Shown: positions 21,261-31,246 of the stretch, piece after piece
How positions within the stretch are numbered: the first letter of the stretch is position 1
Layout of the letters: each line of letters starts with the position of its first letter
Origin: Glycine soja
Taxonomy: Eukaryota; Streptophyta; Magnoliopsida; Fabales; Fabaceae
Direction: 5' to 3'
NCBI RefSeq assembly: GCF_004193775.1
Contig: NC_041007.1
Coordinates: 26,253,323 to 26,317,322, forward strand
Length of the DNA: 64,000 bases
Translations under genes and position numbers: made by a program
Notes under the pieces: model-generated
Told to the model about the DNA's origin: nothing
Seen by the model: only the letters and a program-made list of their open reading frames with translations
The model's database searches: none

Positions 21261-22741
21261 TGTTGAAGGGAAATCCAATTTGCTGGAAAGTGCACCGGAT
21301 CGTCAAGTATTTAAAATTAAAGCGGATGAATCCGAGTATCGAACTCAGGGAACTAGTCTTAGATAGGGTTAAATTCAGAAATAAGGCATTGTTGAAAGAA
21401 ACATTGATAGTTGATGATTTAGAATAGAATTAAACTAAGTCTAGGCTAAAAACAGTAAAAATGCAAGTAAGTAAAATTGACAACAATAGGTAAAGATGTT
21501 GGGTCTTTCTAACAGACCAGCTGATGTATATAAAGATGTTTCTCTAATCAATTGTGCTTTTGTGTTCTATGCTATAGCTTAAATTACTAAACCTCGATCC
21601 CTAGTTAGACTAAATCAATCCAAGCTTTGTCCTCATATCCCTCTTATTGGACTAGGCTTAATTTAGACAGCCCTCCTAGGTTTAGACTAACTTAAACTAA
21701 GCTTCATCCTCAGATCCCTCTTGTTGGACTAGACTTAGCTTAAATAGCTTATGAAAGTTTAGACTAATTTAGCCTAAGCTTTATCCTCAGATCCCTCTTG
21801 TTGGACTAGACTTAGACCAAACAACATTATTGTAACATCATATTTAAAACCAAAACTTAATCCGCAGATCCCTCATTTAAGACAAAGTTTCAATTCTGCT
21901 TCATTCAAGTTCTAAGGGAATAATACATTTCCCAATGCTAAAGTCACCTAACCAGGCACACAAATGGTTGATCAGACCAAGAGCATATAGAATTTAAGCA
22001 TTGAAAGAAGCATTGAACACAAGAAACACAATCAATTAGATATTAAAGTAATTACATCAACTGTTCTTTAGAAATCCCCAACAAGGGTGTTTAGCCAGCC
22101 ATTACAGAAAAAACCCTAACAATAATGAGATTACAAAACCTAGGTATCTCTGCAAAAGCTTCTCCTCTTGCTGCCTTCATAGTTCTTTTCCCGAAATAGG
22201 CATTGTGGTGTGCTCTGGAATTTTGTGCAAATCTTCTCTATAAAATCCGTACCTTAATTCTGCACAAGACAGACTTTAAATAGGCTATGAATCTGTGATG
22301 TTGCGCTTAGCGCCACCCTCGCGCTTAGCGCGAGTAACTGGATTTGAGCTTAGCGCCAGTCTTTCGCTGAGCCTGGCTGAAGACAACTACTGCGCTTAGT
22401 GCACTGATCTCGCGCTTAGTGCGCAGCCTTGAAATTGATGTTCTGCCAGATTCCTCTATTGCGCTAAGTGTGCTGAAGCTACACTTGGCGGTGGATGCGC
22501 GCTTAGCCCACTGATGAGCTAAGCTCAACTGCCACTTTTAGCACTTCATGACTTAGCCTTTTTTTCACCTAAAATTGCACATATTTCATCATTAAATCCA
22601 ATAAAAATATTCTAGAGACAACATTCACAATAAAACAAGATTTATTTACAAACTCCTACAAAAATAACCATAAATTGGGGAACTGTACAAGTTTTGGAAA
22701 ATGTTTTCTATACAAAAGTTAGTCGTATAAGATGACTAACA
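21261..22741 (-). mobile_element. K3: LTR of the TGTTAGTC family
   Basis: On the minus strand it starts TGTTAGTCATCTTATACGACTAAC (+22741) and holds a CGCTTAGCG-type cluster (22295-22520). It continues through the conserved block with GGGATCTGAGGATGAAGC-like words to a tail containing GTGCACTTTCCAGC. The left end is placed at TGTTGAAGGG (21261) by analogy with the TG...CA rule; no target duplication is visible, so that edge is uncertain. Only one LTR and no interior: solo LTR or fragment. Confidence 0.65.
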
Positions 22742-23147
22742 GTAGGCGTTGGTGATACTATTAATGGTTGAAAAGAGAATTAAAAGTATGATCTAGTCTA
22801 AATGAAAGCGAGTAAAGTGAGTAATGGTGTGTGAAAACAAATATGTGAACGTGTTGGTTCCTCCTACAGGGTATTTTGATGTAATTTAAGGATATTTCTC
22901 TACTTAACAGTGCTCCTGTATTCAATGTTGAGGTCCTAACTACTAAACCCCGATGTCTCATGAGTTTAGCCTAATCTTAACTAGACTTCGTTCTCAGATG
23001 TCTCTTGTTGAACTTAGCCTAACTGGACAGCATTACGGTTACAACATATCGAAAAACCAAGTTACCACACTCCATGTCCAGATATATGATAAATTAGCCC
23101 TATCCTATCAAGTTCTAAGGATCAAACCATTTCTCAATAAGAATGAT
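22742..23147 (-). mobile_element. K2 LTR, left part
   Basis: This is the 3' part of a K-family LTR whose other part is at 39254-40084; K1 split them. The last five bases, ATGAT (23143-23147), are repeated at 39254-39258. Its left edge at 22742 is cut by K3, and it lacks the normal LTR 3' tail. Confidence 0.7.
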
Positions 23148-24565
23148 TGATTGTTCACCCCTGAGAATACTACTTATTTCCATGGGTGCAAAATCTACCG
23201 GCAAATGCACTGGATCGTCAAGCAAATAATTAAAACGGAATGAACTGAGTATCGAACACAGGGAACTTGTTCATTTAGAAAAGTTTTGTTAAGTAAGCAA
23301 GCATTTGCAAACAGAAATTAATGATTGTGAATTAAAGCAAAAGTATGTTTTATCCTAAGTAAAAGCAATAAACGAGAACAAGTAAGTGTGAAAACAGATA
23401 TCTAAAGGCGTTGGGTCCTCCTACAGAGTATGGACTATTAAAGATGTTTTTCTAATTAAAGATGTTCATGTGTTCTATGCTGAGGACAAAAATACCAAAC
23501 ATCGATTCCTCCAGAGTATGGACTATTTAAATCAAACTTCATTCGTAGATCCCTCTTGTTGAACTTAGCCTAATTTAAATAGCATTATACTCACAGCATA
23601 ATAAAGAAAACTAAAACCCTGCACACTATCCCTAGCAATGCAGTTATTCAGTCCCTGCTCTATCAAGTTATAAGGAAACAGTACATTTCCCAATGCTAAA
23701 GTCCCTAACAGCACTTACAAATGGGTGATCAAGCCACAAGCATGGATACAATAAGCATAGATAGAAGTAGTGAACACATAAAACAACCTTAATTAGATAT
23801 GAAAAAGAGTTTACATCAACTACTCAATAAGAATCCCCAATTGAGGGTTTTAGCCTTTCATGGCAAGGAATCTCCTTTTACACTGAAAAGGAGGAATCAA
23901 GAGAAATTGCTTACTTACAAAGGAGTGGGGATGTCTCCTCCACCTCTTGGAATCTCACAATCTCTCAAAAACTCACTAATCTCCCTAAAAGATGAAAACT
24001 TGGTACCTTGCTCTGCTTTGTGCTCTTTGAAATTCACACTTTTCAGGCCTCCAACGACTTTTCAGCTCCTCCCCTTTAATTTTATGCAAATCAAGCTTAA
24101 AATGGGCTTTCTAATCTCGACGTCGCACTTAGCGCCATTCTCGCGCTTAGTGGGAGTAAGTGAATTTAAGCTTAGTGCCAATCTCACACTAAGCCTGGAA
24201 AGCGATAGACGACTCACTTAGCGAGCTGATAACGCGCTAAGCGTGTGCTTGCGGAGCATATGCCTCTCCAGATTCCCCTTTACTCGTTAAGCACGCTGGT
24301 GCTGGGCTTAGCCGTTGATGCGCACTAAGCGCATTGAGCTCGCTTAGCGTGATGACTCCTTTGTCACAACTTCAAAATAGCTCTTTTTTTCCTGAATTTA
24401 AATAAAATTTAACATTAATTCCATGTAAAGAGGCTTCTACTGAGTAGAGATCAAAACAAGGAAATTTTATTTACGATCCTACCAAAAAGAACCATAAATT
24501 GGGAGATTTATATACATTTTGGAAAAAATTTCTATACAAAAGTTAGTCGTAAACGATGACTAACA
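23148..24565 (-). repeat. 3' LTR of K1
   Basis: 1418 bp; on the minus strand TGTTAGTCATCGTTTACGACTAAC...GGTGAACAATCA. U3 carries CGCTTAGCG-type words (24125-24350). An open frame of 140 codons at 23799-24221 on the opposite strand recurs at 38529 only because the LTRs are copies; I do not call it a gene. Confidence 0.88.
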
Positions 24566-25144
24566 AACTCCCCTAAATTTATAGTTTTGCTTGTCCTCAA
24601 GCAAAGAAAGAACAATTCACTTGTCCTCAAGTGACAAAAAAAAATTCACTGTGGTTCTTTACAAATGTGTTTATTCCAAAGAATTCAATCACATGACATG
24701 AATGGCATTCAATGTTTCCATCAACAACTTCTCACAAGACATGCAGCTTTTCAACGATGTGAACATGATTATTAAGAAACACAACTGAGATGAATTAGTT
24801 GAAATGACAGATATCAAGGAAGGATCATCAACCAAAGCCTCACGGTCACTGTTTCACTCAAGCACAAGTGTTTAGGCTATCCATCAGTCAACAACCAACA
24901 TAAGTCTCAATCTTTGCACTTCATCTCATAGCATATAGTCAAGAACACACAAACTTGAATCCGAAGGGCTTTTACTAGGCTTGTAATGAGGCTAGGCTGC
25001 AAAAAATCATGGTTTTTCTAGGATGCAAAACTTAAGTTCTAGGAGAGCATTCATCCATAGGTTAACCTCTTTCTTTTTATTCCAGCTCTATTACTTGCCT
25101 TTCCGCACTTAGCTTTTCTTTTTCTTGAATAACAACATACATTT
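24566..25144 (-). other. K1 polypurine tract and 3' untranslated region
   Basis: On the minus strand AAATTTAGGGGAGTT (24566-24580) directly precedes the LTR. Upstream on the element strand are two copies of CTTGAGGACAAG, a word often found just before the polypurine tract of Athila-like elements. No gene. Cut at 25145 by the T3 LTR. Confidence 0.75.
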
Positions 25145-26930
25145 TGTCATCCCCTAATTTCGTCCAAGGACCATCCGTTGTTGGGATGCGACCCTCGTTT
25201 GACCACTTTGAGGTACTTGGCACCCATCGTTAGGCAATTCGTGAAGTTCCGTGACGTGTCGGAATTCAAAAGAAAATATTGTTGCACAACCCGTGAAGTT
25301 CCGTGACATGCCGGAAGTCAAAAGGAAGTGTTAGTGCGCAATCCGTGAAGTTCCATAACATCCCGGAAGCCAAAAGAGGGGATGATTAAGTGATCCGTAA
25401 GGTTTCGTAACATTACGGAAAGAAAACAAGTATCGTTATGTAATTCGTAAGTTTCCGTAACGTTACGGAAAAAGAATCAGCAAAAAAAGGCAAGGGGTGT
25501 ATTTAGTAAACAGGGGGTGCAAATAGCAACCAGGCCCACTTGGGCCTTCCAGGAAGTTCTCCAGAAGGCGGTGCCTTCTAGAGGAACCAACCTAGCTCGC
25601 CTGGGCGTGTTGGGTGGTAAGCTCCTCCATCATTTTCCTATAAATAGGGGGAGGAGGGAAGAACAAAAATGTTCAACCCTCCTAGTATCTGAGAATTACT
25701 TAAAATTAGTGAGAAAAATTGTTTCCATGAAGAAAATCCAAGCCGAGGCGCTTCCGTAACGCTTCCGTGACGTTTTCGTGGGTGATTTCGCAAAGATTTT
25801 CAACCGTTCTTCGTCCGTTCTTCGTCGTTCTTCGGTCTTCAACCGGTAAGTTCCCGAAATCGAACTTTTCATTTCATTCTATGTACCCTTAGTGGTCCTC
25901 ATTTGTTTCGCGTGCTTTTATTTTCATTTCATTTACTTTCCGTACCCCCTTTTGACGTGCTTTAGTCATTTATTTAAGTCATTTTCTCGCCTAATCAAAA
26001 ATAAAATAAATTTCCACCGATCATTCGTATTATAACATCCCTTAATTTCAGTTAGAATGAATTCTGACCGTTCGGTCATGCCATAACCACGTTTAAAACC
26101 AAAAAGAGGCAAAATAATAATATAATAATCAAAAATATCTTTTAGTAAAATAAATCAAAAAAATCAATCGGACGTTTTTCTTTGTGATTTTTCTTTCTTA
26201 CTCAAATTGACTAATAACTAAAGTGAAACTAAGGCTAAAATGAATTCATAAATCAAATTTTTGTCATTACCTAAAAAAGCCATTTTTAAGGTCCAACGCC
26301 TTAAAATGGTATTTTCCGCCTTTATTGGTTAAACGTAGATTTCTAAAAAGCCTAAAATCAACACGTAGTTTTGTTACCTCTTGCAAAAAATAATAAGAGA
26401 TCATTAATGGTCCAATTCCTTAATGTTTTCTCTCCTTTTAAAAGAATCGAACGATTATTTAATGGTCCAATGACTTAAATGACCTTTCATTCAATAAAAA
26501 CATATCTTGCAAAAAAGGATAAAAAATAACTTAACCAAGCGCTTTGTTCTCAAAGAACTACGTAGGTCTGATTTCCTTATCACAATTGAGGAATACGTAG
26601 GAGCAAAGGGAAACACCCTTGTCGACCACAAAAAGATAAAAATATAAAAAGGCACAAAAAGACATAAGAACGTAAAAAGGGAAAATAACATAAAGTAATA
26701 TTTGCACATTTGATTAAAGGCTGCCGTCTCTTGTGATGGATGTGTGGGGTGCTAATACCTTCCCCGTGCATAAATACAACTCTTGAACCTTTCGCTTAAA
26801 GTTCGAAGACCACCTCTTTTCTGACGTTTTCCTCAAATAAACGTTGGTGGCGACTCCGCGCGTATTCCTTTCTTGGAAGACGCACCCGCGAGTCATGCGT
26901 CGCCCTCCCGCCGAAGGGTAGGTTGCGACA
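25145..26930 (+). mobile_element. 5' LTR of T3 (Tat/Ogre-like), 1786 bp
   Basis: TGTCATCCCCTAATTTCG...GGTTGCGACA. The U3 palindrome TTTCCGTAACGTTACGGAAA (about 25452) is perfect. GCTCGCCTGGGCG lies at 25595, TATAAATA at 25639, the GTAAGT donor at 25846, hairpins at 26280-26309, 26402-26425 and 26457-26480, and the TACGTA element at 26558-26600. A perfect PBS follows at the right edge. Confidence 0.9.
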
Positions 26931-26932
26931 GT

Positions 26933-26950
26933 TGGCGACTCCACTGGGGA
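26933..26950 (+). other. Primer binding site of T3
   Basis: TGGCGACTCCACTGGGGA, two bases inside the LTR end. Same sequence as in T2 on the other strand. Fits a tRNA-Arg primer. Confidence 0.85.
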
Positions 26951-27799
26951 CTCTTTTTAGAGAGTTAGGCCATTTGATCTTGTGCAATGTTTTATCATGA
27001 CTTTCTCCTTTGTTGGTTTCCCTTTATTTTTCTTATGTTCTTGTATATATAACTCTTTGATGCTTTTAGTGAGTTTTAAAATGTATGCATGAGGTAAATA
27101 TTTATTCATTTGATGCACACAAACACCAACACTATTTGCACACACGGTGAGTTGAAAAAAGGGCCTTATACCCGGGTTCGTGGGAACATAAGGAGTGGAG
27201 GTGAATCTGTGATCATGCTAGGTCTCCGACTTGCTTGATTACAATGAACCCTCATCTAGAGTTTTTCTCTTTGATAAAATATTGTTGCTAGTAGTCCCTA
27301 CTGCTGCAATATGTTCTTCGAAGGGGATGATACCTTTAGAGACCATCAAGAGAGATATGACCACCTTGGGAATTATCACTAAAAGCCCTTTTAGCTCCCT
27401 CCCATGTAGGTCCCTAAAATAGGGGCACGGAGCAAACACGCTGCGTGCCATTTTTTACACTACCATGCATAAGTGTCATGTACCCTTTTGCTTATATTTG
27501 TTTGTGAATATTGTCGTACTATGTACATCCATGTAATGTGCCTTTTGCATATGCATCATGCACGGGTTCTGTCTTGATCCCCTCTTTTTGGCAAACCAAC
27601 GGAGGGTCCGCGTCACCTTCTTAAATACATACGTTAGGCACTGTGCCACCTCAAGACGTTGGATCTAAGAAGGAGACAATTTCCTGGGCACCCGTATTCA
27701 TAAATTGCATCTGTATCATATGCATTTCTTCATGCATTCCACCCATGATAGATGTCGGAGTTTTGATTCGCAGTAGATTTTGTTTCACTTTAGTAAAAC
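26951..27799 (+). other. T3 5' leader
   Basis: About 850 bp before ORF1, noncoding, colinear with T2 18420-19153. It contains a conserved block near 27200-27430. A leader intron from the donor at 25846 would have its acceptor in this region, but I cannot choose one. Confidence 0.6.
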
Positions 27800-29674
27800 A
27801 TGGGATCAAGTCAAACGCCTTCGCTTAAAAAGAGGTTCTATCAAGTCAAGGTCAAGAGCCTAGGGATCACCAGTCTAAAAGAGTTAGGGCAGTTGATGGG
27901 TCAGCTCTAGCGGCAAGCATTTCGCAAAGCTTACGGTAAAATCTGGGACCTAGCCATGGTAGAAGTCTCCACAGAGTCCATTGCCTCCCTCGCTCAATAT
28001 TATGATCAGCCGTTGAGGTGCTTTACCTTTGGGGACTTCCAGCTATCACCCATGGTGGAAGAATTTGAAGAGATCATAGGATGTCCTCTAGGGGGAAGGA
28101 GACCATACCTCTTCTCAGGGTTCTATCCCTCATTAGCTAGAATTTCTAAGATAGTCCAAATCTCGACGCAGGAATTAGACCACAGAAAGCAAGTCAAAAA
28201 TGGGGTGGTTGGAATACCGAGAAAATGTTTGGAGGCAAAAGCAAGAATCTTGGCAGGTAAAGGCGAATGGGCCCTGTTCATAGACATTCTCGCACTGTTG
28301 ATCTTTGGAGGAGTCCTCTTTCCAAATGTGGATGGGTTGGTGGACTTAGCAGTGATCGACGCTTTTCTCGCCTATCATGACCACAAGGAAAGCCCTATTG
28401 TCGCTATGCTAGCCGACCTATATGACACCTTTGACCAAAGATGTAAGAAGAGAAGTACGAGGATTGTTTGTTATACTCCGGCTCTTTATGTATGGTTGGT
28501 TTCGCACCTTATTCGCCAAGAGGTGAGGCATGCTTGCCAGCTAGAAAGCCACCGTTCATGCACAGAGAAAGGAGGGGCAAATTGGGACCAAATCTTAGTA
28601 AACAAAGAAGAAGCGTCTGTCAATTGGTTCCCTCGATGGAAAGAAGGAAGAATCGGGATTCTTATTTCGTGTCGAGGATTTCCAAATGTTCCCTTGATGG
28701 GGACAAGGGGTTGCATCAGTTACAATCTCGTTCTTGCTATAAGGCAACTTGGCTACCCTATGAGAGGGGCACCACTAGAGAAAGAACTCGCGCCTGTCAT
28801 TTCATGAGGTTTCAATAAGACCAATGTGGAGACACTTCAGAAGGTTCACAAGGCATGGGAGGTGGTGCAAAAGAAGGACAAAGAACTCAAGGGCAGTAAC
28901 AATGGGCCCATCGGTGGCTACCGTAAGTGGTTGAAAGCCCACCTGCAAGGTTTGGATTGGCTCCCGAGTTTGAGAATCGCTAAAAGGGAGGAAGTTGAGG
29001 CACTAGAGGAAGACGAAGAGGTACAGACCCTTAGGACAAAACTCGAGCAAACCCAAATAGTCAAAGAAAGGTTCAAATCAGCAACTCTTAAAATCCGAAA
29101 GGAGAATGCCGAACTGAGAGATATAAATATAGCTACCACCAAGGCCTTGGAACAAGAGACCAAGAGGGCTCGTAGGGAAGAGCACGACCGGAACAAGTTC
29201 CGAGGGGCTCCGTGGGGCAGCAACAGCGAGCTTAAGCTCCGGGGAGAGGAAAGAGACCAATCACGAGTAGACAATTTGATCTTGAAAGATGAGTTGAAGG
29301 TTTGCTCGAGGTCCAAAAAAAACCTGTCTCAGTGGTTATGCGAGACAGAGACCAACATGTTAGCCATCATCAGCAAGTACCAAGAAGAACTAAATCTAGC
29401 CATGGCCCATGAGCATAGAGTGGCGGACGAGTATGCCCAAGTGTACGCAGAAAAGGAGGCTAGAGGAAGGGTGATCGACTTGTTACATCAAGAGGCAACA
29501 GTGTGGATGGACCGATTTGCTCTTACCTTGAACGGGAGTCAAGAACTTCCCCGATTGCTAGCCAAGGCAAAAGCAATGGCGGACACCTACTCCGCCCCTG
29601 AGGAGATCCACAGACTTCTCAGCTATTGTCAGCATATGACAGACTTAATGGCCCATATAATTAGAAACCGCTAG
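27800..29674 (+). pseudogene. T3 ORF1: plant-mobile-domain-like protein with coiled coil
   Basis: ORF1 lies upstream of gag, the arrangement that defines Ogre-type elements. The ATG at 27800 opens a frame of about 624 codons broken by TAG at 27908 and TGA at 28805, both in frame. Residues ~50-340 resemble the aminotransferase-like plant mobile domain (DUF7745-type): YYDQPLRCFTFGDFQLSPMVEEFE, IIGCPLGGRRPYLFSGFYPS, ALFIDILALLIFGGVLFPN and GRIGILISCRGFPNVPLMGT. Residues ~400-520 are Lys/Glu-rich and predicted coiled coil (EEVEALEEDEEVQTLRTKLE; LRDINIATTKALEQETKRAR). The C-terminus is helical. The function in Ogre is unknown. The only other Tat copy with this region in the window, T2, has lost it. 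Confidence 0.8.
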
Positions 29675-30689
29675 GAAGTTTGTATTGTCACTCAGATCTT
29701 GACTAGTTATAAACTTTCTGAATAAAATGAGTTTATCCCGCGTTTTTACTCCAAAGATCAGTGCAAATCAAATCACTCCCGCATTTTATCTCTAGCATGC
29801 ATTCATATCATGCATCGCATAAGCATCTGTTCATGGCATCATAATGAACATATCGTTCCTGCATTTGTCCGTTATCATATTCCAGCATCACATTTTGCAT
29901 GAGTCATTGCATCATCATGCATATGCATTCAACATACTTTTTGTTCTACAAACTGCATACCTTTTGTTTTCATGTTCGCTCATGCATGATCCTTGCATTT
30001 TCCTCTGCAAAAAAATAAAAGAAGCGTGAAAATTCACTCTACATTCTTAGTTGCATGTGTTAGGTACCATGAGCCAACCATGTTGGGATCATAAACCCAT
30101 TTCTAAAAAACAAAAAAAAAACAACAAAACAAAATGATTGAGCATGGTACCTAATGTGTGGTTAACTAGGAAATGATGTTTCTTTGGGCATCTCAATCTC
30201 ATAATTACATTTTCCATGCATAGCATGTGTATTCCCGAGTCTTTCATCCCTATGAAATGTTGTCAAAGTATTGGCAATCGAAATTGCCATTCCTTGGATT
30301 TTGGGGTTGAACCAAGCTCATGCTTTTACGAAAAGGTTCATCAAATCAAGTTGAAGCATGGAAGTAACCATCTTGCAAAAATTGGGGCAAAAGATGGATC
30401 GAGTTACATCGCTGCTTCATCTGCTGCCAAACACATTTAGGACTGTTGATGTCCTTGTTACTTCCAGTTTCACCTTGACAAAGATGTCATGGACCATGTT
30501 GAAAATCTAAATTGATTCAACCCCATGTTCTGCGTAAAAATTCGCAATACTTCAACTATGCATCATTCGCATACATCCATGCTTTTCATTTGTTGCATTG
30601 CTCATAGCATTCTTTCCTTGAAAAAAAAAATAACTTAATCATTGTTATCAAAAAGAAAAGAACACGCTTTACGGTGCCCTTACTGAACT
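29675..30689 (+). other. T3 spacer between ORF1 and gag
   Basis: No supported gene over 1 kb; colinear with T2 17516-18400 (minus). Rich in ATGCATC-like words, with a poly-A tract near 30105-30130. The 74-codon frame at 30216 has a partly conserved counterpart in T2 but no domain I recognise. Confidence 0.55.
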
Positions 30690-31246
30690 TGTGCTAAAGC
30701 TAGAGTAATAGGTGAAGTAGAGGAGGTGCAAGAGCATATGAAGGCCGACATGGAGGCCATGAAAGAGTAAATGGCCACAATGATGGAGGCCATGATGAGC
30801 ATGAAAAAGATAATGGAAGCCAGTGTGGTTGCTGTTGCCACTACCAGCGCTATTGCTAAGGTGAACCCGATGCCCCCATCTGACCTCAACCAAATGAATC
30901 ATCCAACCTCAGATATGGTAGGCAAAGATTTGGGAAGTACGAATGGCCCCATGATGTGAAAATTCAAAACGAGCACGCCTTCCCGCCATATGGCTTGCCT
31001 CCCAACTATACACCACCCAATGTGGCATACACTCCCAATGAGGATGTCAATAACTCCACTCCCATACTCGTTGAGAGCCGACAACCTCATCATGTACATG
31101 TCTCTCAACCCATGGGGGAGACACATGAAATTCCCCACCTCAATCTAGCCGACTTTGAGCCTTTCCTTGGATATGCCATTGAAGGGCAAGCAGTTGGTGG
31201 TATACCCCTACAAAACACTTTGGAGGGCCCTCAATTTTGCCCCCAA
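30690..31246 (+). pseudogene. T3 gag, N-terminal fragment
   Basis: Reads VEEVQEHMKADMEAMKE, stop, then MATMMEAMMSMKKIMEAS, a linker with NPMPPSDLNQMNHP, another stop after GPMM and, in a shifted frame, IQNEHAFPPYGLPPNY...PHLNLADFEPFLGYAIEGQAVGG. It ends where Copia sequence begins near 31250. The gag core, protease, RT and integrase are gone. The first stop and the frame change are shared with T2 gag. Confidence 0.8.

Noticed and set aside
23799..24221. 140-codon open frame on the + strand, partly repeated at 38529, as a conserved gene
   Set aside because: It lies antisense in the K1 LTRs; the match is simply LTR identity.
26933..26950. tRNA gene fragment
   Set aside because: Only 18 bases match a tRNA 3' end, in the place and orientation of a primer binding site.
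27956..28807. A host plant-mobile-domain gene
   Set aside because: It lies between a Tat/Ogre PBS and gag on the same strand, as ORF1 does in Ogre elements.
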